From Prolixibacteraceae bacterium (lineage in GTDB: Bacteria > Bacteroidota > Bacteroidia > Bacteroidales > Prolixibacteraceae): a DNA stretch of 61,203 nucleotides. The stretch is taken from NCBI GenBank assembly GCA_009773765.1, contig WTWZ01000022.1, forward strand, positions 11,081 through 72,283, read 5' to 3'. Shown here piece after piece: positions 53,890 through 61,203 of the stretch. The position numbers and the translations under genes are program-made. The notes beneath the pieces are model-generated. The model did no database searches. It was not told the origin of the DNA and saw only the letters and a list, made by a program, of their open reading frames with translations. Numbering within the stretch: the stretch's first letter is position 1; the number at the start of each line of letters is the position of its first letter.

Positions 53890-55467
53890 ATGAAAAAGAC
53901 ATTCACCATAAATATCAGCGGCACAGTTTTTCACATCGAGGAAGATGCTTACGAAGTGCTGCAAAAATATCTGGTAAACCTGAAAAACCATTTCGGTTCA
54001 AGCGAAGAAGGGAAAGAAATCCTCACCGATATTGAAGCCAGGATAGCTGAAATATTTATCGAGAAATCGACCAATGTACAAAACGTGGTTACCATTGAAA
54101 TGGTAAACGGAGCTATCGAAATTATGGGTACACCCGAAGATTTTGTCGAAGACGAAGGCGAAACAGAAGTACAGGCAGCCGAAAGTGATGAAACAAAACG
54201 CAGACGGAGGCTTTACCGCGATCCCGATCACCGTGTAATTGGCGGTGTGTGCGGCGGATTAGGCGCTTATTTCAATATGGATCCGGTAATTCTGCGAATT
54301 ATTTTTATTGCACTTTTGTTTTTAACTGGTGGAACAGCATTACTCGCCTACATTATTCTGTGGATAGCCGTTCCAAAAGCTAAAAATACAGCGCAACGGC
54401 TCGAAATGCGCGGACAGGAAGCCACAGTGAAAAATATCGAAAAATCGATAAAAGAAGAGGTGACCGAAATGAAAGAGAGTTTCAAAAAAATGAAAGATTC
54501 AGATACGTATGCAAAGGGAAAACGCTCGGTTGATGCTGCCGGGGATGTTGCCTACAGCGGGATAAAAGTAATATTGAGAGTCGCAGTAATTGTAATAGGC
54601 GTTCTGCTAATTATTTCGGGGTTTTTAGGATTGCTCGGATTTATTTCGTCGATGGTTATTGGTCATTCGTTTGTACAGGGCTGGCCAATGATTTGGAGTC
54701 CCGAAGTTGAAGTCCCCGGTTTTTTTAACCATTTTGTGAGTCCGGGAACAGTTACATTTGGAATGATTGCTGTTGGAATTCTTGCCGGAATTCCTTTGCT
54801 GGCCATGCTTTTTATCGGTACAAAACTTGTATTTCGTTACAAAACCAACAACACAGCAATCGGGTTAACAATGGTTGGTGTTTGGTTAATTGCCCTGGTT
54901 TCGTTAATAGTGGTTTCATTTAGTCAGTTAGGGAATTTTAAAAGTCAATCATCCTTTACCGAAACCAAAACCATTTCATGCGGCTTATGTCAAACGCTCA
55001 CTTTGAAACTTGGCGAAGACAAATATGCAGATTATGCAAAAATGGATTTCGAAATTGACAATGTGAAAATTGCAGTGGTCGATGGCGAAGAAGTGATGCT
55101 GGGTCATGCAAAACTTGATATTGAAAAATCCGGCAATGACGAATTTGTAATTCTGGTTAAAAAAGCATCGCGCGGAAAATCACGCGAATTGGCAAAAGAA
55201 AACTCCGAAAATATAATTTACCGTTACGATTTACAGGATTCAACCGTTGTGTTCGACCCGTATTTCATACTTGGAAAAGACGATAAATACCGCGGACAGC
55301 AGGTTGATATTACCATAAAAGTCCCTGAAGGAAAAGCAGTTTACCTGAGCGACGACCTGGTGAAAATCATCCACGACATTGAAAATGTTTCGAACACCTG
55401 GGATGGTGACATGGTAGGCAAAACCTGGGTAATGAAACCGGAAGGGCTTACGTTGAAAGAGAAATAA
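53890..55467 (+). CDS. PspC-domain membrane protein
   Basis: The 525-residue protein has an N-terminal cytoplasmic region (1-110; KTFTINISGTVFHIEEDAYE), then the PspC motif DPDHRVIGGVCGGLGAYFNMDPVILRIIF with one membrane helix and WIAVPKAKNTAQR. Three more membrane helices follow (about 225-345) and a C-terminal beta-rich domain (about 360-525) probably faces the periplasm. PspC proteins sense inner-membrane stress. It is one base from the DUF4252 gene downstream and follows padR, so the four genes act together. (The PspC motif spans residues about 113-141.). Confidence 0.92.
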   Translation: MKKTFTINISGTVFHIEEDAYEVLQKYLVNLKNHFGSSEEGKEILTDIEARIAEIFIEKSTNVQNVVTIEMVNGAIEIMGTPEDFVEDEGETEVQAAESDETKRRRRLYRDPDHRVIGGVCGGLGAYFNMDPVILRIIFIALLFLTGGTALLAYIILWIAVPKAKNTAQRLEMRGQEATVKNIEKSIKEEVTEMKESFKKMKDSDTYAKGKRSVDAAGDVAYSGIKVILRVAVIVIGVLLIISGFLGLLGFISSMVIGHSFVQGWPMIWSPEVEVPGFFNHFVSPGTVTFGMIAVGILAGIPLLAMLFIGTKLVFRYKTNNTAIGLTMVGVWLIALVSLIVVSFSQLGNFKSQSSFTETKTISCGLCQTLTLKLGEDKYADYAKMDFEIDNVKIAVVDGEEVMLGHAKLDIEKSGNDEFVILVKKASRGKSRELAKENSENIIYRYDLQDSTVVFDPYFILGKDDKYRGQQVDITIKVPEGKAVYLSDDLVKIIHDIENVSNTWDGDMVGKTWVMKPEGLTLKEK

Positions 55468-55468
55468 A

Positions 55469-55972
55469 ATGAAAACAATCACAACTATTTTATCCACAGT
55501 CATTTTACTGGTTTCGCAACTGGCAAACTCCCAGAGCAAATCCGATAAAATGTACGATGCATTTGCCAGCAAAGACGGGATTTCCAGTTTCACTTTTTCG
55601 AAAAATATGATCGATGCGATTAACCTCAATCTGGGTGAAAATGGCGACGAAAAAAAGGTTACCGGCGATTTGCACCAAATCCGTTTTATGTCATTCAATC
55701 CCGAAAAAGGTGATTTAACAGGGCCGCAGTTTCTTGAAAAAGCAATCGGTTACCTGCCAAAATCAGCATACACCAAATTCGAAGGTGACAGCGATGACAG
55801 CAACACCGAAATATGGCTGATGGGAAGTAAAAAGAAATTTCAGGAGTGCCATGTTTTTGTAAGAAACGAACAGGATAACCAGATGCAGTTTGTTGTGTCG
55901 TTTTTTGGCGATTTTACTGTAACCGATTTGGAAAAACTTCGAAAAACAGGTAAGGATTTTTCTGAAGAATAA
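55469..55972 (+). CDS. Secreted DUF4252 protein
   Basis: The 167-residue protein has a signal peptide (1-21, ANSQ) and matches DUF4252 (SKSDKMYDAFASKDGISSFT, EIWLMGSKKKFQECHVFVRN, VSFFGDFTVTDLEKL). DUF4252 proteins are periplasmic or lipid-linked and of unknown function, and often follow PspC or sigma-factor genes. One base separates it from the PspC gene; a terminator follows its stop. Confidence 0.87.
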   Translation: MKTITTILSTVILLVSQLANSQSKSDKMYDAFASKDGISSFTFSKNMIDAINLNLGENGDEKKVTGDLHQIRFMSFNPEKGDLTGPQFLEKAIGYLPKSAYTKFEGDSDDSNTEIWLMGSKKKFQECHVFVRNEQDNQMQFVVSFFGDFTVTDLEKLRKTGKDFSEE

Positions 55973-55979
55973 CCCGGGA

Positions 55980-56007
55980 CTTTGACTTTCCAAAGTCAAA
56001 GGTTTTT
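55980..56007 (+). terminator. Terminator after the PspC operon
   Basis: CTTTGACTTT and AAAGTCAAAG form a near-perfect palindrome, followed by GGTTTTT. Confidence 0.75.
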
Positions 56008-56426
56008 AAAAGCCAGCTAAATTGCTGCTTTTATTGAGCAGGTGGCGGAAAGTCACCAGTTCAACTTGCTGCACCCACCGAAGAGAACCGTGACTTTTGG
56101 GTTGAAAACAGAGGGAACGGTTTTTCATTTTGTAATTTCAATCCAGCGAAGTATTGGAATGTCCCGCCCCAAAGGATTTGTTTCCTGCTGATTATCAGCA
56201 CGAAACATTATCGACATTATCAACAGTCCCAAAATGAAAATACACATACAAATGTTGATAATTTACCCCTTTTAAAGTTTGGTTAAAGGATTGTATTTGA
56301 ATGATTTTGTTATATTCGCGCCAGAAAATCAATTTTTTGAACCGGGAATTAACTTTTTGCCTTCCTCCTTATTTTATTATTATTTGGAAGGCGTCTTTAA
56401 AACGATGTCAAATATTAAAATAAAGT
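56008..56426. other. Intergenic stretch before the adhesin gene
   Basis: About 420 bases have no clear gene. A small hairpin GGTGGCGGAAAGTCACC lies near 56040. A loose promoter, ATTTG then TATATTCG, lies near 56297-56325. Confidence 0.4.
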
Positions 56427-59400
56427 TTGGGTAGCATACTGAAATACAGAGCTTTAAAACCCATTTTCACGGAATACTTTGCCCGTAGAGTAGTCTTTGA
56501 GGAAAGTTGTATTCCCTTTATCTTCCGGCTGTCGGTTCATATCCAGCATCCTGTTTTGAGTGTTTTGTTTCTAATTGTTCTGTTCACAATGCTGATTGGG
56601 AATGTGAATGGTGCGACTTATTATTCAAGAGGTAACCTGGCCCCAAATTTAACAACAAGTTGGGCTGTAAATACTGATGGTTCAGGTAGCCAACCAGGCA
56701 ATTTCACCACAGCAGGCGATATATTTATTGTACAGAACGGACATTCAATGGCTATGTCTGCAAATTGGGCAGTTACCGGAAATGTAGTTATAAATAATGG
56801 GGGTACCCTTACTTCGGGAGCATATACATTAACAATATCAGGAACCACGACAGTTGGGGGTGGAACCAGTGGGGCTCTTAATATAACTTCCGCCACAGGG
56901 ACAAAAAGCTTTTATGGGCTTGTAACTATTAATACAGGAGCAACATGGAATAATTCGGTGAATGAGGCTGTAACTTTTAGAGGGGGTATTACCAACAACG
57001 GAACTTTTACAGCAGGTACAGGCATTCATACCTTTGATACAAATGCGCAGGCAGTTACTGAAACTATTTCAATACCAAATGTTACTGTAACTGTAATTAC
57101 ACTTACAAATAACGGGAATTTAACTGTTGGTACAGCCCTTGCCGGAACAGGAGGATTAACAAATTCGGCTACAGGAGTTTTAAATATTGGAGGTACTTCA
57201 GCTATAACTACCCTGACTGCCACAGCAGCCGGAAATACCGTAAACTATACTGGCGCTGCACAAACAGCAAAAGTAACAACTTACAGTAACCTTACACTTT
57301 CAGGCTCTGGTAATAAAACATTTAGCACTACACCAACGGTAAATGGATTACTTTCTTTGGAAGGGACTGCGGCTGTAATAGTTACAACTGGCGTAGTAAC
57401 TTACGGAACAAATGCTACACTACAATACAACAAACCAGCGGCATATACTGCTACTTCAGAAGAATGGATAACTACTTTCGCAGGGACTGGCGGAGTAATA
57501 ATCAGAAATACAGGAGCAATTACCACTAATTCGGCGAAAACCCTGAGTGCTGGTGTTCCACTTACAATAAATACCGGATCTCAATTAATAACAGGTGCAA
57601 CAAGTACATGGACTCTCAGTATTGGAGGAACAACCACTGTTTCCGGCACATTAACACTTGCAAATACTGGTACGAAAACATTTACCGGAGCAGTAACCAT
57701 TAATGCAAATGGCATCTGGAACAACACCGGAAATTCAGCTACCAGTTTTGCAGGAGGTATTACTCATAACGGAACCACTTTTAACAACGGTACCGGTGCG
57801 GCTGCATTCTCAGCAAACCAATCGTTTTCAGGGGCAAGCAATATGACATTTGGCGGGAGTGTTACCCCGGCAACAGGAACTACTCTTATAAACAGTAATT
57901 CAGGAATTGTTACTGTTAGTAGTATTGCACTAACTGGCAACTTTACACAAGGTTCCAATACCCCAACATTAGCGCTTACCGGTGCAACCCCGTTTAGCGG
58001 TACCGGTACTTTTAATGCAAATACAAATGCAAACACAGTTAACTATTCTGGCGCCGCCCAACCTGTTAAAGCCACCACATATTACAATCTTATTCTTTCC
58101 GGGAGTGGAGATAAAACAATTGCCTCCGGAACTTCCATAACAGGAAATTTAAGTATTGCACCAACAGGTAATGCAAAAGCCAGTGTAGGTAATGGGTTAA
58201 CTATAAATGCCGGAACTATGACAATTGGAGATACCGGGGCTATTAATGGCTTTTGGGGGCCAACAACCGCTACTACAGTAATTTATCAGGATGACACCTA
58301 TTTTGCTGCTACAACCGGAAGAATTAATGTATCAGCTTCTTCATGTATTACACCATCATCACCAACCACTACCAATGGACAAATTTGTGTTGGTTTAACA
58401 GCTACTTTATCAGCTTCAGGAGCTAGTTCTGGTTTGTTTTTCAGATGGTACGATGCTTCAAGTGGCGGAAATCTTTTAAAACTCAGCGCGGATTATAACG
58501 ATAATACTTATACTACGTCAGTTTTAGGAGCAACAACCAATTATTGGGTTTCCATTTCAAGTCGTGGGAGATGCGAAAGTTCCCGTATTCTGGTTACAGC
58601 AACTTTCCCGGCGGTGTCGGCTGACGACAGGAACAGGGCCGGAACAGGTACATGGATTGGCCATGTTTTTAAACGTTTGGATAGTTCACCAGGTGCACCT
58701 TCGGATGCAAATGCTTTTACCAATTATTATGGAACGATAACGGAACCCGAAACATTTAATGAATCATTTGTGGGAACAAATTCTTGTTTACCGCTAACTG
58801 CAACCGAGTCTGCCAGGTCAATTTACACCGAATATTTCGCAACAAGGTTCAGGATGAATTCTTCAAAAACCGGAGTTTATTTAGCTGACATCGGGAGTGA
58901 TGACGGAGCGCGGCTTACGGTGGATGGCGCTTTAATTTATAACCAGTGGGTTGAAAGGGGATACGTGACAGATGCAATGGTACTTTTTACACTAACGGGT
59001 ACAAGTAATCTTTTATTGGAATATTATGAGAGCACGGGGGGAAATCAGGTTTCGTTTCAAAATTTGGTGAAAGTACCTAATAACCTTACATCAGGAACAA
59101 ACCAAACAATTTGTGCAGCAACTCCCGGATCACAAATATCCGCCAATAATGCATTTACCAATTCGCCAATTTCCGGTAACGCAGCTTTTACAGTTACATA
59201 TCAATGGCAACAGGCAACTAATATCGCCGGACCATGGTCAGATATTCCGGGCGCTACATTTCAGGATTTTACTCCCCCTGGTTTAACGGCAGGATCCCAT
59301 TATTTCAGAAGAAAACTTACAGTTTCAAGAACAAATCCGGGAACTATTTCAGTTTCAGCAATTGATTACTCGGATATTGCAACTGTAACAGTTAACCCAC

Positions 59401-59432
59401 TGCCTGCCACCGGAGAAATTATACCTAATTAA
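56427..59432 (+). CDS. Large secreted repeat protein, adhesin-like, with PA14-like and Ig-like parts
   Basis: The 1001-residue protein has a long N-terminus before a hydrophobic signal (about 42-62, VLSVLFLIVLFTMLIGNVNG). Ser/Thr/Gly/Asn-rich beta-helix-like repeats fill about 65-620, with recurring units such as NTVNYTGAAQ/NTVNYSGAAQ and WNNSVNEAVTF/WNNTGNSATSF. An Ig-like part (about 640-720) is followed by a PA14-like domain (about 740-890; YLADIGSDDGARLTVDGALIY). It ends NPLPATGEIIPN without a T9SS domain, which would often follow. TTG at 56427 is the only start in range after an in-frame stop. Secretion is likely T9SS-linked; the role is surface adhesion by inference. Confidence 0.75.
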   Translation: MGSILKYRALKPIFTEYFARRVVFEESCIPFIFRLSVHIQHPVLSVLFLIVLFTMLIGNVNGATYYSRGNLAPNLTTSWAVNTDGSGSQPGNFTTAGDIFIVQNGHSMAMSANWAVTGNVVINNGGTLTSGAYTLTISGTTTVGGGTSGALNITSATGTKSFYGLVTINTGATWNNSVNEAVTFRGGITNNGTFTAGTGIHTFDTNAQAVTETISIPNVTVTVITLTNNGNLTVGTALAGTGGLTNSATGVLNIGGTSAITTLTATAAGNTVNYTGAAQTAKVTTYSNLTLSGSGNKTFSTTPTVNGLLSLEGTAAVIVTTGVVTYGTNATLQYNKPAAYTATSEEWITTFAGTGGVIIRNTGAITTNSAKTLSAGVPLTINTGSQLITGATSTWTLSIGGTTTVSGTLTLANTGTKTFTGAVTINANGIWNNTGNSATSFAGGITHNGTTFNNGTGAAAFSANQSFSGASNMTFGGSVTPATGTTLINSNSGIVTVSSIALTGNFTQGSNTPTLALTGATPFSGTGTFNANTNANTVNYSGAAQPVKATTYYNLILSGSGDKTIASGTSITGNLSIAPTGNAKASVGNGLTINAGTMTIGDTGAINGFWGPTTATTVIYQDDTYFAATTGRINVSASSCITPSSPTTTNGQICVGLTATLSASGASSGLFFRWYDASSGGNLLKLSADYNDNTYTTSVLGATTNYWVSISSRGRCESSRILVTATFPAVSADDRNRAGTGTWIGHVFKRLDSSPGAPSDANAFTNYYGTITEPETFNESFVGTNSCLPLTATESARSIYTEYFATRFRMNSSKTGVYLADIGSDDGARLTVDGALIYNQWVERGYVTDAMVLFTLTGTSNLLLEYYESTGGNQVSFQNLVKVPNNLTSGTNQTICAATPGSQISANNAFTNSPISGNAAFTVTYQWQQATNIAGPWSDIPGATFQDFTPPGLTAGSHYFRRKLTVSRTNPGTISVSAIDYSDIATVTVNPLPATGEIIPN

Positions 59433-59481
59433 AAACAATTTATATAAATAATTAATTATTAACATTTTAAATTTTATCATT

Positions 59482-60286
59482 ATGAAAAAGTTAGTTTTTT
59501 TATTCGCGGCAGTTTTGTTAACTGCAATTAGTGTTAACGTTTTTTGCACAAAGCACAGGTACTGCCCCCGCCCCGGGAGCTACCCACAGTTATTCGGTAA
59601 CCCCGGGCAATGTCGGCAATACCCTTTTATGGTCTGTTACAAAGGGCGATTTAACTACTCCGGCAGGAACTGATGCAGTAATTTCGGGTGCAGCAACGGC
59701 CACTGCCGAAATTACCTGGGCAGCCAGTTTAACCCCGGGCGACTGGTATTATGTACATATTGTAGAAACTGCAGCGGGTTGTTCAAACGAAAAAGTGCTG
59801 CCTGTACAAATCACCGCAAGCCAGTTCAACCTGACATTAGCCGCCGCCAATGCAACACAGTGTTATGACAATGCAGTTGTTGTTTCTTTGGCAAATCCAT
59901 CTACCCCAAATTACGATCATGGAAACACTACTGTTGTGTTCTCGGTTACCCCGGCAGGGTTAAGTTCTTCATACAGTGGTTATCAATTTGATTTGAGCCT
60001 GGTTGTTCCCGCTGGTTATACTTCAACTCCGGCATTCTCATTCAATGCATCGTTAACGGGCAGTACAGTAACTGTAACCAACAACGCCGCAGTTACAATT
60101 ACCTACACGGTTGACAACACAAATGTTTATACCAATGCCAGCGCTGCAAACGCTCAAAACTATACTGCAACTGCATCAATTTCAGGCGGTAAAGCTATCA
60201 ATGGCGTTTCCGATAATAACGGCGGGACTTATACCGGTGCAACTGCTGTTTCGCGTCCAAATACATCGGGTATTACAACCAACTAA
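59482..60286 (+). CDS. Secreted Ig-like repeat protein with a homopolymer frameshift in its signal peptide
   Basis: ATG at 59482 starts a good signal peptide, MKKLVFLFAAVLLTAISVNV, which then shifts out of frame at a run of six T (59540-59545). Removing one T joins it to FAQSTGTAPAPGATHSYSV, the mature protein of about 245 residues, in the frame ending at 60286. The mature part has two beta-sandwich modules rich in Thr, Val and Asn and no enzyme motif. As it stands only a GTG at 59531 could start the mature frame, without a secretion signal. It follows the adhesin gene by 49 bases and likely shares its transcript. Confidence 0.7.
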
Positions 60287-60296
60287 TATAATTTAG

Positions 60297-61203
60297 TTGA
60301 AGTTTAAGGCATTTTTCATAATGATAATAATCCTCCGGGCTGCCCTTTCTGGGGCAGCCCGGGAGGCTATTGTCGTTTATGAAGGTGCCACAACAAATCA
60401 CAATGTTGCCAATCACCCTGGCAGCACTTATAACTGGAGTGTTTACATTGATTTTAGCCCCGATATTAAAGCCCCTCCCGATGATTACGAAATCATTGGA
60501 TCTGCGGATGCATATAAAATCCAAATCAGATGGCTCAGTGCCGGTATTTACTACCTGAAAGTTACTGAAACCGATCTGAAAGGATGCGAAAACCTGAAGG
60601 CATTGCCTTTCAGGGTGATTTCGAACGACCGGAACATTGGTTTTATGACTACTGCAAGTAATTCATGTAATAATAAAAATGGAAACGGATTTGAAATTCC
60701 GATGGTAGTAACCGATAACAACGGCAGTCCGTTAACTTCTGATTACTATCCTCTTGTAGTTGAATTTTTCTTAAATAATACGGGTTATTCCCAGTTGCTG
60801 ACATTCGAAAATCAGACAATCAGAATTGAAAACGGTTGGCTTGGTAATGATTTTCAATCGGATAACGATGTAAAAATTGAAATAACCAAAACAGTTGATG
60901 CTTTTGGTAATTTGATTCAACCAACTGATAAATACAATGTTCATCAGAGAACAATTTTTGCCCGGCCCGAAATTGAATTTGTTAACGTTCCCTCGGAAAT
61001 CTATCAGGGAACAACCGTGGATTATCAGGTAAAATTAATTTCAGGTCAACCTGTTACTGCAAAATATACTTGGGAAGTAATTCCTGCAAACGGAACTTCA
61101 ACCGACCTGAATTTAATTGATACAAATTCAGCCGCTATCCTGTGGGACGGGCCTCCGGGAACTTATTCAACCAGGGTCTCAGTTAACGATGGTAATGATT
61201 GTT
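60297..61203 (+). CDS. Ig-like secreted protein, 5' part only, runs off the window
   Basis: The frame is open from an in-frame TAG at 60294 to the right edge. TTG at 60297 or ATG at 60321 could start it, giving KAFFIMIIILRAALSGAARE as a signal-like segment, with an odd Arg inside. The mature part (EAIVVYEGATTNHNV, YNWSVYIDFSPD, YYLKVTETDLKGC) resembles the modules of the preceding gene and of T9SS cargo proteins of gliding and adhesion clusters. The end is missing, so a sorting domain cannot be checked. Confidence 0.65.
   Translation, partial: MKFKAFFIMIIILRAALSGAAREAIVVYEGATTNHNVANHPGSTYNWSVYIDFSPDIKAPPDDYEIIGSADAYKIQIRWLSAGIYYLKVTETDLKGCENLKALPFRVISNDRNIGFMTTASNSCNNKNGNGFEIPMVVTDNNGSPLTSDYYPLVVEFFLNNTGYSQLLTFENQTIRIENGWLGNDFQSDNDVKIEITKTVDAFGNLIQPTDKYNVHQRTIFARPEIEFVNVPSEIYQGTTVDYQVKLISGQPVTAKYTWEVIPANGTSTDLNLIDTNSAAILWDGPPGTYSTRVSVNDGNDC
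60332..60366 (+). terminator. Strong GC hairpin overlapping the start of the last CDS
   Basis: CCTCCGGGCTGCCC (60332-60345) pairs with GGGCAGCCCGGGAGG (60352-60366) with one bulged G. Terminators of this phylum often have this form, but no T-run follows. Confidence 0.45.

Overview
The window looks like a chromosome segment of a Bacteroidota bacterium, probably a marine or sediment Bacteroidales/Marinilabiliales-type polysaccharide degrader. The evidence is repeated TTG/TAnnTTTG promoters, A-rich start regions with almost no Shine-Dalgarno sequences, a type IX secretion (T9SS) sorting domain, an Oar-like TonB-dependent receptor, secreted glycoside hydrolases, Gfo/Idh/MocA and aldo/keto reductases with Tat signals, and the PadR-PspC-DUF4252 operon. 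Three tRNA genes are present: Lys-CUU, Arg-CCU and a CAU tRNA with an odd T-loop.

Layout. 1-3.4 kb: the tail of a secreted glycosidase, an orphan HigA-type antitoxin sitting between two copies of the glycosidase 3' end, a small membrane-anchored protein followed by a structured GC-rich element, and a GH43 enzyme. 3.9-6.6 kb: tRNA-Lys, a UMF1-type MFS transporter and a Tat-exported aldo/keto reductase. 6.7-18.6 kb: an AT-richer defence island. It reads Vsr endonuclease, a C-protein-like HTH regulator under a perfect 10-bp inverted repeat, a 5mC methyltransferase (DrmMII), DrmE, a NERD-nuclease/UvrD-helicase fusion, DrmA, DrmB and a broken HNH endonuclease remnant. I read it as a class 2 DISARM system with no DrmC (phospholipase D) and with a NERD-helicase in its place.

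18.6-30 kb: NADP-type glutamate dehydrogenase; a two-gene operon of a very large sensor/PEP-synthase-like protein and a NarL-type regulator lacking its phospho-acceptor Asp; an aldo/keto reductase; pheS, which appears frameshifted just after class II motif 3; a Gfo/Idh/MocA oxidoreductase; an aldo/keto reductase remnant; and tRNA-Arg. 30-41 kb: pullulanase, an ArsR regulator, a polyprenyl synthase, and the metF / small membrane protein / metH group, which joins one-carbon metabolism to methionine synthesis. 41-46 kb: greA with a terminator-like leader, a HIT protein, dnaE, trxA and a DUF58 protein. 47-61 kb: T9SS-exported GH5, the Oar-like receptor, the PadR/PspC envelope-stress operon, and repetitive secreted adhesin-like proteins, one with a homopolymer frameshift, running off the right edge.

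How the parts fit: the defence operon should methylate host DNA (DrmMII), restrict unmethylated incoming DNA (DrmA/B/E, possibly with the NERD-helicase), and repair the C-to-T deamination that the methylation causes (Vsr). The most notable observations are this DISARM variant, the pheS lesion, the duplicated glycosidase tail around higA, the greA leader attenuator, the degenerate receiver and Rieske-like proteins, and two frameshifts that are worth checking against reads.
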